The position numbers and the translations under genes are program-made. A stretch of 64,000 bases of DNA from Dokdonia pacifica (GTDB taxonomy: Bacteria > Bacteroidota > Bacteroidia > Flavobacteriales > Flavobacteriaceae). Shown here piece after piece: positions 50,861 through 58,235 of the stretch (the stretch's first letter is position 1; each line of letters opens with the position of its first letter). The notes under the pieces are model-generated. The model saw only the letters and a list, made by a program, of their open reading frames with translations, did not search any database and had not been told where the DNA came from. The DNA lies in NCBI RefSeq assembly GCF_900188275.1, contig NZ_FZNY01000006.1, positions 186,001 through 250,000 of the forward strand, read 5' to 3'.

Positions 50861-50938
50861 TCACTGCGATATAAGTAAGAACATAGGGTATTGATCTAAA
50901 GTATTTCATTATTAAATAACACCTTTTAATTTGATATG

Positions 50939-50962
50939 TATACGCTTTCGCGAAAGCGTATA
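50939..50962. repeat. 24-bp palindrome with GCTTTCGCGAAAGC core, copy 11 (inside the island)
   Basis: Core at 50944-50957 with TATAC/GTATA flanks. It lies in the 190-bp gap between the 47-aa gene and fibre B; the host's repeat has therefore entered the island. Confidence 0.92.
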
Positions 50963-51050
50963 TGTAAAAAACAGATGATTGATTTTAATGTTATAAATAA
51001 TCTTTATTCCCTGTAGTAGACTTACGCTATTTCATAATAACTAAAAACAA

Positions 51051-52370
51051 ATGAAACAAACACGAAATATTTTAAAAACATATTTTGAAAAAGGAGATAG
51101 ACCTACTCAACAAGAGTTTGAAGATCTTATTGATAGTATGATATTAAATGAAGACCTTATGGCAGGAGTCTCATTTATAGATAATTTAGATAGTGATTCT
51201 ACAGAAGAGGGACTTACTGCAAGACAGGGTAAAATCCTTAAGGGGTTTATTGATAATCTTACGTCTATTTTAAATAGTAATGATACAACACTAGATGAAT
51301 TACAAGAAATCGTAGATTTTATAAAACAAAATAAAGATGATTTAAGTAATCTTACTATAGATAATATTATAGGTTTACAGGAAGCTTTAGATGCTAGTTC
51401 GGGAGGAGGAGATGTTTCTTTAGATGATAGTGTAGATACTGTTTATGACCCTTCATCTTTTACCGGACAAGAAGGTAATACAACACTAGCACTCACAAAT
51501 AGACTAGGAGCACAAGAAAGATTTAGTCAGATTCTTTTTGCAAATGGATCTGCAAAACAATCTATTTCTAGAATTGTTTCTATCTATGAAACAACCACAA
51601 GAAATAGATTAGCATTTATAGTTGAGAATGTAGGTGTTGTACAAGCATTAGTACTTAAAGGTAATGCAGCAGATTTTGCAGTGCCCATAAATGTCGCTAC
51701 AGTAAATGTTAGTAATGGTATAAACGTAAGGAATGCGGTACCTTTTATAAACTTTTTTGGGGAGGACAGTGATGAGCTAGATGGCGATGAAATAGGAAAG
51801 TTATATTTTGAAAGTAGTACAAGTCAAGATTATCATTTACAAGGAGAAGTAGGTAGGATTACAGTAGAAGTAGATGGCGATGCCACTTTTACAGGACGAA
51901 ATACAACCAATGGTTCTAGATTAGTTTTTCGTGTAAAAAATATGGGCGATGGAGTAATAGAAGGCCTTAGAATAAATAAAAAAGGAGTCAATATTCCCAA
52001 AGCTTTAAACTATAAAAACCTTCAAAAATTCACAAATGATAATGAGGCTATTCAAAACTCTTTACTAGATGGAGATGTCTATATCAATTCAAATACAGGA
52101 GCCGTTAGAGTTGTAGGAGTAAGTAGTATTACCACAGCAAGACGACAAGCTTTTTCTTCTAATAATACCTTGACAGGGGCTATAGATGGTAGTAATATAT
52201 CTTTTAATACACCAGAAAAATTTATGCCTAATAGTGCCGAAGTCTTTCTAAATGGAATCGGACTTAGTGTCATAGATGATTATACAGAAGAAGGAGATAA
52301 TAGTATTTCTTTTATAGAACCTCCGTTAGTAGGAGATAAAATAATAGTTCGGTATACTGCAGAGCAATAA
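51051..52370 (+). CDS. Phage tail fibre-like protein B
   Basis: A 439-aa protein. The N-terminus MKQTRNILKTYFEKGDRPTQ and EFEDLIDSMILNEDL match fibre A. A coiled-coil stalk follows: SFIDNLDSDSTEEGLTARQG-type 'A-x-QGK-x-L' motif at about 45-70 and LDELQEIVDFIKQNKDDLSN at about 82-101, both common in phage fibres. The C-terminus has a compact beta domain (PNSAEVFLNGIGLSVIDDYT, then GDKIIVRY) like the receptor-binding head of other fibre proteins. No signal peptide, so it would be assembled inside the cell. Confidence 0.72.
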   Translation: MKQTRNILKTYFEKGDRPTQQEFEDLIDSMILNEDLMAGVSFIDNLDSDSTEEGLTARQGKILKGFIDNLTSILNSNDTTLDELQEIVDFIKQNKDDLSNLTIDNIIGLQEALDASSGGGDVSLDDSVDTVYDPSSFTGQEGNTTLALTNRLGAQERFSQILFANGSAKQSISRIVSIYETTTRNRLAFIVENVGVVQALVLKGNAADFAVPINVATVNVSNGINVRNAVPFINFFGEDSDELDGDEIGKLYFESSTSQDYHLQGEVGRITVEVDGDATFTGRNTTNGSRLVFRVKNMGDGVIEGLRINKKGVNIPKALNYKNLQKFTNDNEAIQNSLLDGDVYINSNTGAVRVVGVSSITTARRQAFSSNNTLTGAIDGSNISFNTPEKFMPNSAEVFLNGIGLSVIDDYTEEGDNSISFIEPPLVGDKIIVRYTAEQ

Positions 52371-52877
52371 TGCTTTTTTATTTGTAAAATTGGGAGAGTA
52401 CGTGGTAATACGTATTCTCCTGAAACTACGGATATAGAGAGCGAAAATTTGCTTTTAAATTTGATTGTTTTCCTACTTTTACAATGTAAATGATAAAGAA
52501 AAAAATAAAAAAGTTAGATAGAAAAATAGAGTTACTCTTGGCTTGACTTTACAAGAATATTGTTTTTTATATCACTTTATAGCGCTAAAGAACGATTAAA
52601 AATGATAGAAGAAGATAACAGCTTGAAATGTAGTAATAAGAAATAATCTTTGATGTTAGATTATTTATTCTGTTTCTAATTTTACTATAAAAAATAGAAG
52701 ACAAAGTGCTTCTTATAAGAATCGATTTTACAACAATGTAGGAGAATGTCTTGATCTCTTGGTTACTTTTTAAAGTAAGGCGCATTGTCATATGATTTAA
52801 GTTCAAAGTATTGGTAATGTGTGTTTTGTAAACACGCAAGAGGATAATTATGTCAAAAAATAAAAGTATTAATTAAA
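52371..52877. other. 507-bp non-coding gap between fibres B and C
   Basis: No supported gene. An RNA hairpin is visible at 52393-52420 (GGAGAgTACGT, loop, ACGTAtTCTCC) just after fibre B; it lacks a T-run. A TAAATTTG -7-like box lies at 52456-52463. The rest is AT-rich and featureless, though a minus-strand open frame (52585-52839) runs through it and is rejected. Confidence 0.6.
52393..52420 (+). other. RNA hairpin downstream of fibre B
   Basis: GGAGA and TACGT on the left pair with ACGTA and TCTCC on the right, with single G/T mismatch between them. Strong hairpin, no following T-run. Confidence 0.6.
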
Positions 52878-54215
52878 ATGAAAGCAAGTATAACAACTTT
52901 AAAATCTATGTTTCAGAGGGGAGATAAACCTACTGAGAAAGATTTTGAAGACCTTATTGATAGTTTCTTACATAAAGATGAAGGAACTGCTATTAAGAGT
53001 ATAAATTTAGATGCAAGTGGTAATCTTGTGTTTGATTTTTCTGATGGAACTAAAGAAGTAATAAAACAGTTGCCTGATGAAATTCCAATTAGTTCAATAG
53101 TAGGACTTCAAAATGAACTTAACTCTAAAATAACTAATGATGCAGGTAGACAATTATCTTCAGAGGATTTTACTCCTGCCTTGAAGTTAAAATTGGAAGG
53201 ATTAGAAAATTATGAACACCCACCTACACATCGTATTGATGAAATTGAAGATTTGCAACCTTCTCTGGATGGAAAAGTGTCTACAACGGCTAATGAGACC
53301 ATAGCTGGTCAAAAAGTTTTTAGCGAGATTGTAGAGCTCATTAATGGTTTGAAGATTTCAAACTTTTCAGGTTCAGGCCTTCGCAATTTAGTGGTACAAG
53401 CTGATGGTACGGTAGATGTAAAAGCTATCGCTACAGATCTTTTTGTAGGAAATACAACCTTTGATGATACTACGAAAATATTGACTTTAGAACTTGTAAA
53501 TGGGTCTACTATAGATGTTGATTTATCTAGTTTGGAAGAAGATTTAACAGGTTTAAGAACTAATATCGCTGCTTTAGAAGCAACTACAGCCTCTTTACAA
53601 AGCGCAAAATTAGATAAGGGAGGGTATGCAGGTACTGCACAAGATTTAGATACTATAAAACGTGATAAATCTTCTTTTTCAAAATCTATTACAGATGTCT
53701 CTGGAAACCTTGAACTACAAGGAGATCAGGAAGCTCCAGGAGCGAGTCGTTATTACGGAACAAATGGAGAAGGAGTAAAGGGGTATCACGAGATAGAACC
53801 TATCTATTTTAATGTTACTAATATTTTCTTAGGAGGTTCTTCTAATAATACAGGAGATCAAGAATTTTTTGTAGACCTCTCTTCTTATGGGGTCTTGAAA
53901 TCTGGACATCAACTTGAATTAAATAACATCGAGTTTAGAGGAGATTTTAGTGGGACTAATGAGTTTGTAGATGTCGCTTTAAATACCACTACTGGTGATA
54001 AAATACGCATAGGGGAAGCTGGTGGTAGAGATTCTAGCCAATGGCAAAGTGCGCTAGGTATAGGTGATGGTGGAATCGTAGATATTATACAATTACCCAC
54101 AGAAGAAATAGGTTTTACCATTTATGTGTCTCCTACTAGTGCAATCAATTTTAGACCACGAGGAATGCGTAATTGGTGGGAGTTAAGAGCAGACGTGCAA
54201 TTTAAAATAATATAA
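52878..54215 (+). CDS. Phage tail fibre-like protein C
   Basis: A 445-aa protein. The N-terminus MKASITTLKSMFQRGDKPTE and KDFEDLIDSFLHKDEG is the third version of the shared anchor. The stalk repeats fibre-like phrases (SSIVGLQNELNSKITNDAGR, LKLKLEGLENYEHPPTHRID, EIEDLQPSLDGKVS), followed by a predicted coil (LRTNIAALEATTASLQSAKL) and a beta-rich head (NIFLGGSSNNTGDQEFFVDL to the end). The anchor is kept while the head differs from A and B, as expected for alternative receptor-binding proteins. The next gene starts 2 bp later. Confidence 0.72.
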   Translation: MKASITTLKSMFQRGDKPTEKDFEDLIDSFLHKDEGTAIKSINLDASGNLVFDFSDGTKEVIKQLPDEIPISSIVGLQNELNSKITNDAGRQLSSEDFTPALKLKLEGLENYEHPPTHRIDEIEDLQPSLDGKVSTTANETIAGQKVFSEIVELINGLKISNFSGSGLRNLVVQADGTVDVKAIATDLFVGNTTFDDTTKILTLELVNGSTIDVDLSSLEEDLTGLRTNIAALEATTASLQSAKLDKGGYAGTAQDLDTIKRDKSSFSKSITDVSGNLELQGDQEAPGASRYYGTNGEGVKGYHEIEPIYFNVTNIFLGGSSNNTGDQEFFVDLSSYGVLKSGHQLELNNIEFRGDFSGTNEFVDVALNTTTGDKIRIGEAGGRDSSQWQSALGIGDGGIVDIIQLPTEEIGFTIYVSPTSAINFRPRGMRNWWELRADVQFKII

Positions 54216-54217
54216 CC

Positions 54218-55099
54218 ATGAGTATTTGGATAGGAAAAGACACAGATAATAACGTAAGAGCACAATTAGATTTTCAACCAGAAAATGGGCACTTAGGATT
54301 GGCTTGGGAAGAGGTGGCAGTATATGAAAACCCAGACCCCAAACATCTTTTAAAAACACTCGTAGTGCCTTCTCAATATGATAAAGAGATTACAGCAATA
54401 AATTACGTAACAGAATTGCAGTCAGGAATTAGACTGGTTGAAGATGTAACACTAACCAATGATGGTTTGGTAAAGGAAACTATTTATTCATATAAAGATG
54501 GAGAAGAAAAGAGACCTGTAGTTATGGTTTCTGAAAAGTATGAGTATAGAAATACAGACCTTGAATTTTACCCAGCTGAAAGAGGTATGTATTCTCGTGA
54601 AAAAAAATGGCAATATTACTTCGAAAATGGAATGCTAGATACCAATGAAGAAAATACAAAAGTGCGCTATAAAATATATGAAACAAACAGACAAATTCTA
54701 GAAGTCGGACTTAAAAGAAGAACAAATATTACACGCGTACTGTCAGAAAAGGTAGGAGCAATTCTGGTAATTCTTGGGATTTTTGTAGATGATGAAAATT
54801 CTACGGCAAAAAAGAAAGCTTATGATGAATTAAGGAAGCTATCCAGAGAGTTTTCTACAGATTTTACAGAATACAAATCGTATGCAACTACAGAGCTTTA
54901 TGGATTAATAGAGACAGAATCATCCTTGCCTTGGTTGAGTGCTTTTGTTCCTACAAAGGAACAATTAATTGGATCAGGAAAAACAGAAGAAGAAGCTACC
55001 GTATTTCAGTCATATATAGATGCTCTTGAGTTAAATGATATGCAAGGAAATACCATACGCCATTATTTTATAGAAAAATTAAAAGGAAACGTGCGCTAA
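54218..55099 (+). CDS. Phage-associated hypothetical protein (293 aa)
   Basis: I do not recognise the family. The N-terminal half is beta-rich (MSIWIGKDTDNNVRAQLDFQ, GLAWEEVAVYENPDP); the C-terminal half is helical (VLSEKVGAILVILGIFVDDE, AYDELRKLSREFSTDFTEYK). No signal peptide. It is coupled to fibre C by a 2-bp gap and could be a fibre-attachment, baseplate-like or chaperone component. That is an inference from position only. Confidence 0.55.
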   Translation: MSIWIGKDTDNNVRAQLDFQPENGHLGLAWEEVAVYENPDPKHLLKTLVVPSQYDKEITAINYVTELQSGIRLVEDVTLTNDGLVKETIYSYKDGEEKRPVVMVSEKYEYRNTDLEFYPAERGMYSREKKWQYYFENGMLDTNEENTKVRYKIYETNRQILEVGLKRRTNITRVLSEKVGAILVILGIFVDDENSTAKKKAYDELRKLSREFSTDFTEYKSYATTELYGLIETESSLPWLSAFVPTKEQLIGSGKTEEEATVFQSYIDALELNDMQGNTIRHYFIEKLKGNVR

Positions 55100-55129
55100 A
55101 AATCGCTATGATTTATGGTGTGTAATACA

Positions 55130-55171
55130 GAAATATGAATCTATTGACACTTGAAAATAGATTCATATTTC
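55130..55171. terminator. Strong 16-bp hairpin between the 293-aa and membrane-protein genes
   Basis: GAAATATGAATCTATT (55130-55145), 10-nt loop, AATAGATTCATATTTC (55156-55171). Perfect stem. T-run is within the stem only, so it may be a terminator, processing site or expression attenuator between the fibre and lysis groups. Confidence 0.6.
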
Positions 55172-55229
55172 GATACAAATGAAAAAGATTCAAACTCCCC
55201 AAATCAGATTTAACCCTTAAAAAAATGTT

Positions 55230-55697
55230 ATGAAAACTGTAAAAGTTTTATTTACAACAATGGCATTGCTATGGCTTGTCATCACTGTAAGTTTTATGAT
55301 CCCTGTAAGTTTGGGATTGACCCCGTTTTTATTAATCTCAAAAAAATATTATGGAGAATGGATTCTTTTCTTCTTTGCTATTATTAGTGCTATAGGAATA
55401 TACCCTCTCGGTTTTTTGTATAGAATAGTAAAGTGGGAATCGTTTAAAAGTTATTTAAGAAAAGTTAGCCTTACTATTGATATAACAGGAAATATCGTTG
55501 TTGGGGAGCTTTTAAACGACAATTTTATAACCGAAGCATCTACACATAAATTTGGTGTTCATCAAGAGACTATTAGCGATAACCTAGGAGAAAATGAAAG
55601 AGATGAAACCTTGACATCTTTTGGCAAGAGGTTCTCCAACCTATTAAGCGTCTTTGATTTTGATCACGCAAAAAAATCTATTGTCGAAGATAATTAA
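55230..55697 (+). CDS. Small phage-type membrane protein
   Basis: A 155-aa protein. Two TM helices lie near residues 8-33 (LFTTMALLWLVITVSFMIPV) and 45-65 (GEWILFFFAIISAIGIYPLG). The C-terminal cytoplasmic part SLTIDITGNIVVGELLND, HQETISDNLGENE shows the pattern 'ID-x-x-x-N-x-x-x-G ... ETIS-x-x-L' seen, from memory, in small phage membrane proteins next to lysis genes. It could be an antiholin or a phage membrane factor. Located immediately upstream of the holin gene. Confidence 0.55.
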   Translation: MKTVKVLFTTMALLWLVITVSFMIPVSLGLTPFLLISKKYYGEWILFFFAIISAIGIYPLGFLYRIVKWESFKSYLRKVSLTIDITGNIVVGELLNDNFITEASTHKFGVHQETISDNLGENERDETLTSFGKRFSNLLSVFDFDHAKKSIVEDN

Positions 55698-55708
55698 TTG
55701 AGAACCAG

Positions 55709-56170
55709 ATGTACGAAAAAATATTAGAATGCCCGAATGAATTAAAGATTCTCATTTATACCTTCTTTGTATATATAGATATTGATGTAGAGTTATTAAA
55801 AGTGTTATTCTGTCTTATCCTGATAGATACATTTTTAGGAATTGTTAAAACCTTTGTTTTAGAAGAAGCTTTTTCTTTTAAAAAATTAATACTGGGATTG
55901 GTCTCCAAAATAGCGGTATTACTTATTCCTATGTCTTTAGCACTTATGGGAAAAGGACTTAATTACGATTTTAATTGGTTTGTAACACTTGTAATGGATC
56001 TTCTTATTGTAAGCGATGGAATTTCCATATTTAGTAATGTAATTGCTATAAGAACAAAAAAAGAAGTGAAAAATTTTGATGCACTTACAAAACTATTAAA
56101 AACAATAAGAAGCTCATTGATAAAACTCTTTAAAAGGTTCTTAGACACTATTGATGAAAAAAATAATTAA
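55709..56170 (+). CDS. Phage holin family protein
   Basis: A 153-aa membrane protein of the phage_holin_4 (Cph1/toxin-secretion type) pattern. TM helices lie at about 32-52 (LLKVLFCLILIDTFLGIVKT), 62-82 (LILGLVSKIAVLLIPMSLAL) and 90-110 (NWFVTLVMDLLIVSDGISIF). The motif 'L-x-LIDTFLGI-x-K' followed by a basic C-terminus is diagnostic. Holins make membrane lesions that release endolysin, so this links the cluster to cell lysis or particle release. It follows the 155-aa membrane gene by 11 bp. Confidence 0.82.
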   Translation: MYEKILECPNELKILIYTFFVYIDIDVELLKVLFCLILIDTFLGIVKTFVLEEAFSFKKLILGLVSKIAVLLIPMSLALMGKGLNYDFNWFVTLVMDLLIVSDGISIFSNVIAIRTKKEVKNFDALTKLLKTIRSSLIKLFKRFLDTIDEKNN

Positions 56171-56240
56171 ATGTAGCGATAACTCAACCTTCTAGAAAGA
56201 TTATAGCTGTATTGACAAACCTATTTATGTTGTTGTTTAC

Positions 56241-56254
56241 GCTTTCGCGAAAGC
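56241..56254. repeat. GCTTTCGCGAAAGC palindrome, copy 12 (inside the island)
   Basis: Exact copy in the holin-endolysin gap. Flanks TTTAC and GTATA nearly complete the longer symmetry. Confidence 0.9.
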
Positions 56255-56323
56255 GTATATAAGCTGCAGAAATAATAAAAGTAATTCTCAAAATTCATAG
56301 CAGATTTTTAAAGAAAATAAAGA

Positions 56324-56746
56324 ATGATAAAACATATGAAATATGCCTTTAGTCAGTATGGCATACAAGAAAAAAAAGGGACTAAAAACAACCCCGAAGT
56401 AATTAAATATTTTAAAGAGTTAGGATATAAAGGAAAACAACTAAAAGAAGAAACTGCTTGGTGTTCTGCCTTTGTTAATTGGGTGTTTAAAATGAGTGAT
56501 GCTCCATATACAGGTAAATTAGACGCAAGAAGTTGGTTGGAATTAGGTATGGAAACCAATAATCCTCAATTGGGAGATGTTGTTGTTTTTTGGGAGGAAA
56601 GCAAAAGGAGTAAGAGAGGTCATGTAGGTTTTTATATAAACCAAATAGATGATGAGGTTTTTGTGTTAGGAGGGAATCAAAACAATCAAGTAAATATTTC
56701 CAGTTACCCAGTTTCCAAATTATTAGGATATCGAGTAATTATTTAA
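56324..56746 (+). CDS. Endolysin-like CHAP/NlpC-P60 (TIGR02594-type) peptidase
   Basis: A 140-aa probable peptidoglycan amidase/endopeptidase. The catalytic Cys47 is in EETAWCSAFVNWVFK and His100 in KRGHVGFYI, with a polar third residue in the GGNQNN segment near 116; this is the papain-like NlpC/P60-CHAP arrangement of the TIGR02594 group. No signal peptide, so release to the wall needs the holin. A second ATG at 56336 is also possible. It sits between holin and a small membrane protein. Confidence 0.8.
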   Translation: MIKHMKYAFSQYGIQEKKGTKNNPEVIKYFKELGYKGKQLKEETAWCSAFVNWVFKMSDAPYTGKLDARSWLELGMETNNPQLGDVVVFWEESKRSKRGHVGFYINQIDDEVFVLGGNQNNQVNISSYPVSKLLGYRVII

Positions 56747-56753
56747 AGAAAAA

Positions 56754-56945
56754 ATGTTTGCATTTAAGAAAGAGTATGTGTTTGTGAGTTGTTTGTTGTT
56801 ATTTATTCTTTTCAACGAGCAATGTCAGACTGATTACAAAAGAAACACTCAACGTGAGCAAAATATAGATATGCAACATGAACTTGATAGCATGCGACAA
56901 GCTCTTGATACGTGTAATACTGCATCTAAAAACTCTCCATTGTAA
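56754..56945 (+). CDS. Small spanin-like membrane or lipoprotein
   Basis: A 63-aa protein: an N-terminal hydrophobic helix (FVSCLLLFILF) with Cys near residue 24, then a polar, coiled-coil-like helix (MQHELDSMRQALDTCNT). It resembles i-spanin or o-spanin (Rz/Rz1) units in size and layout, but no family match can be claimed. It begins 7 bp after the endolysin stop, the usual place for a spanin gene. Confidence 0.5.
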   Translation: MFAFKKEYVFVSCLLLFILFNEQCQTDYKRNTQREQNIDMQHELDSMRQALDTCNTASKNSPL

Positions 56946-57023
56946 TAGCATCTTGTAATGCACTATTTATTCATTTGTATGCTTCTGTATTTGGTTTAGG
57001 TGTTTTATTATTTTGTAAAAAAG

Positions 57024-57075
57024 CAAATAAAAACATATTGCAAAGTATAAATTATTTGTGATATGTTTTTATTTG
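57024..57075 (+). terminator. Terminator-like 15-bp hairpin after the lysis genes
   Basis: CAAATAAAAACATAT (57024-57038), 22-nt loop, ATATGTTTTTATTTG (57061-57075). Perfect 15-bp stem, T-rich 3' arm. Confidence 0.65.
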
Positions 57076-57200
57076 TGATAATTTTTAATTTATTACTGAT
57101 AATAAGTGGTTTATAATTTGTTTGATTTGATTAAGTATTTGGTTTTAAAACAAAATACATGTTAAATATTCAATAAAAATTGTTTTTTTACAAAATTTTC

Positions 57201-57231
57201 TTTGTCAATATAAACATATGTTGTATATTTG
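57201..57231 (+). promoter_or_regulatory. Textbook Bacteroidetes promoter of the sheath/tube unit
   Basis: TTTG (57201-57204), exactly 19 nt, then TATATTTG (57224-57231). It is the best promoter match in the window. Transcription should begin near 57238, so the TTG codon at 57229 cannot be the start and the ATG at 57250 is chosen. Confidence 0.85.
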
Positions 57232-57249
57232 AATCAAAGAAACAAACAA

Positions 57250-57861
57250 ATGATTCTAAAGGAATTTTATTTAAATAAAAAAGAGTGTATTGAAACTGAA
57301 ATGAGTTTTAGCGGTTTTATACCAGATGTAACGCTTTATAACACAAATGTTTTAAAAAGTGCTATAAAAACACCTACATTATTATTTAAGTACAATTCTG
57401 TTCATTGGGAAACTTTTTCGGAACAAACTCGTAAGGCAGATGTGTCTTTTTGCATATACGTTATCTTACCCAAAGAAGGTACAGGAGAACATATGCAACA
57501 GTATGAAAGTGTATTTGATTTTTCTAAAAGTATTGATAAGGCTATTCTTTCTACTAATGAAAAAATAGAGGGTATTACAACTATTTATAGGGCAATTTCA
57601 ACGTCTAAAGTAATGGAAAAACAGTATATGCCCCATAATCAAGAGGGTTGGGGAGAAAGTGCAGAACATTTTATTTGGGAGTTGTCATATAAAACTATTC
57701 TTACAGAGTCTAATGTCAAAAACTACTATAATGTGATTGATAATCAGGTTGTCGTAGATAGTCAAAATCACACTCACATACAGAATTTTTCAGGTCCGTT
57801 TGTTTCTTTAGAAAATCATGAGATGTATGAAATCATCAATACGCCATTAAATAATAATTAA
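57250..57861 (+). CDS. Phage tail terminator-like protein
   Basis: A 203-aa protein starting MILKEFYLNKKECIETEMSF. The pattern (beta strand PTLLFKYNSVHWETFSEQTR, strand ADVSFCIYVILP, helix YESVFDFSKSIDKAILS, strand GITTIYRAISTSK, strand HFIWELSYKTI) is that of tail-terminator or tail-completion proteins that cap the tube/sheath in contractile phages. I infer this from layout and its position directly before sheath and tube; no catalytic motif is expected. First gene of its transcription unit. Confidence 0.6.
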   Translation: MILKEFYLNKKECIETEMSFSGFIPDVTLYNTNVLKSAIKTPTLLFKYNSVHWETFSEQTRKADVSFCIYVILPKEGTGEHMQQYESVFDFSKSIDKAILSTNEKIEGITTIYRAISTSKVMEKQYMPHNQEGWGESAEHFIWELSYKTILTESNVKNYYNVIDNQVVVDSQNHTHIQNFSGPFVSLENHEMYEIINTPLNNN

Positions 57862-57883
57862 TTAAAATAAACTATAATAAGCT

Positions 57884-58060
57884 ATGAGACGAAGTAATGT
57901 GTTATTAGAAAAAAGAAGAGCCTTTGTATTGGAGTATATACAGGAAAATCAAGAAAAACAAATGAAGGTAATAGTGAGTGAACTCTCAGAAAAGTTATTT
58001 GTAACTGAGCGTACAATTTATACTATTATTAATCAAGGATCACAACTTAAAGCATCCTGA
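57884..58060 (+). CDS. Small helix-turn-helix protein
   Basis: A 58-aa protein: MRRSNVLLEKRRAFVLEYIQ then a helix and SELSEKLFVTERTIYTIINQ, a classical HTH (positions about 31-51). Charged and without other domains. It sits between the tail terminator and sheath genes, a location conserved, as I recall, in Bacteroidetes tail clusters. It may regulate this unit or bind DNA for another purpose. Confidence 0.7.
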   Translation: MRRSNVLLEKRRAFVLEYIQENQEKQMKVIVSELSEKLFVTERTIYTIINQGSQLKAS

Positions 58061-58181
58061 TAATTCTTTCTAACTACTGATTTTATATGTAATATGTAGT
58101 TGTCATTTTTAAATAGTGTATTTATGATATTAATAAGCGCAAATTTTATCTAAATACTACTATCAAACATCATTTGAAACG

Positions 58182-58201
58182 CTTCTTAAATTCTTAAGAA
58201 G
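58182..58201 (+). other. RNA hairpin upstream of the sheath gene
   Basis: CTTCTTAA (58182-58189), loop ATTC, TTAAGAAG (58194-58201), 34 bp before the sheath ATG at 58236. It could slow or regulate translation; no T-run. Confidence 0.5.
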
Positions 58202-58235
58202 GATCCCATTTTAATTTTTTGAATAACAAAGATTA

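Larger units (their letters stand above)
56946..57249. other. AT-rich intergenic region separating two units
   Basis: Contains the terminator-like hairpin at 57024-57075 and the promoter at 57201-57231, and nothing else supported. It divides the fibre/lysis unit from the tail-terminator/sheath/tube unit. Confidence 0.7.

Noticed and set aside
52585-52839. Minus-strand open frame between fibres B and C
   Set aside because: Ser/Leu/Asn-rich low-complexity translation of AT-rich DNA, opposite to all neighbours, no start context.
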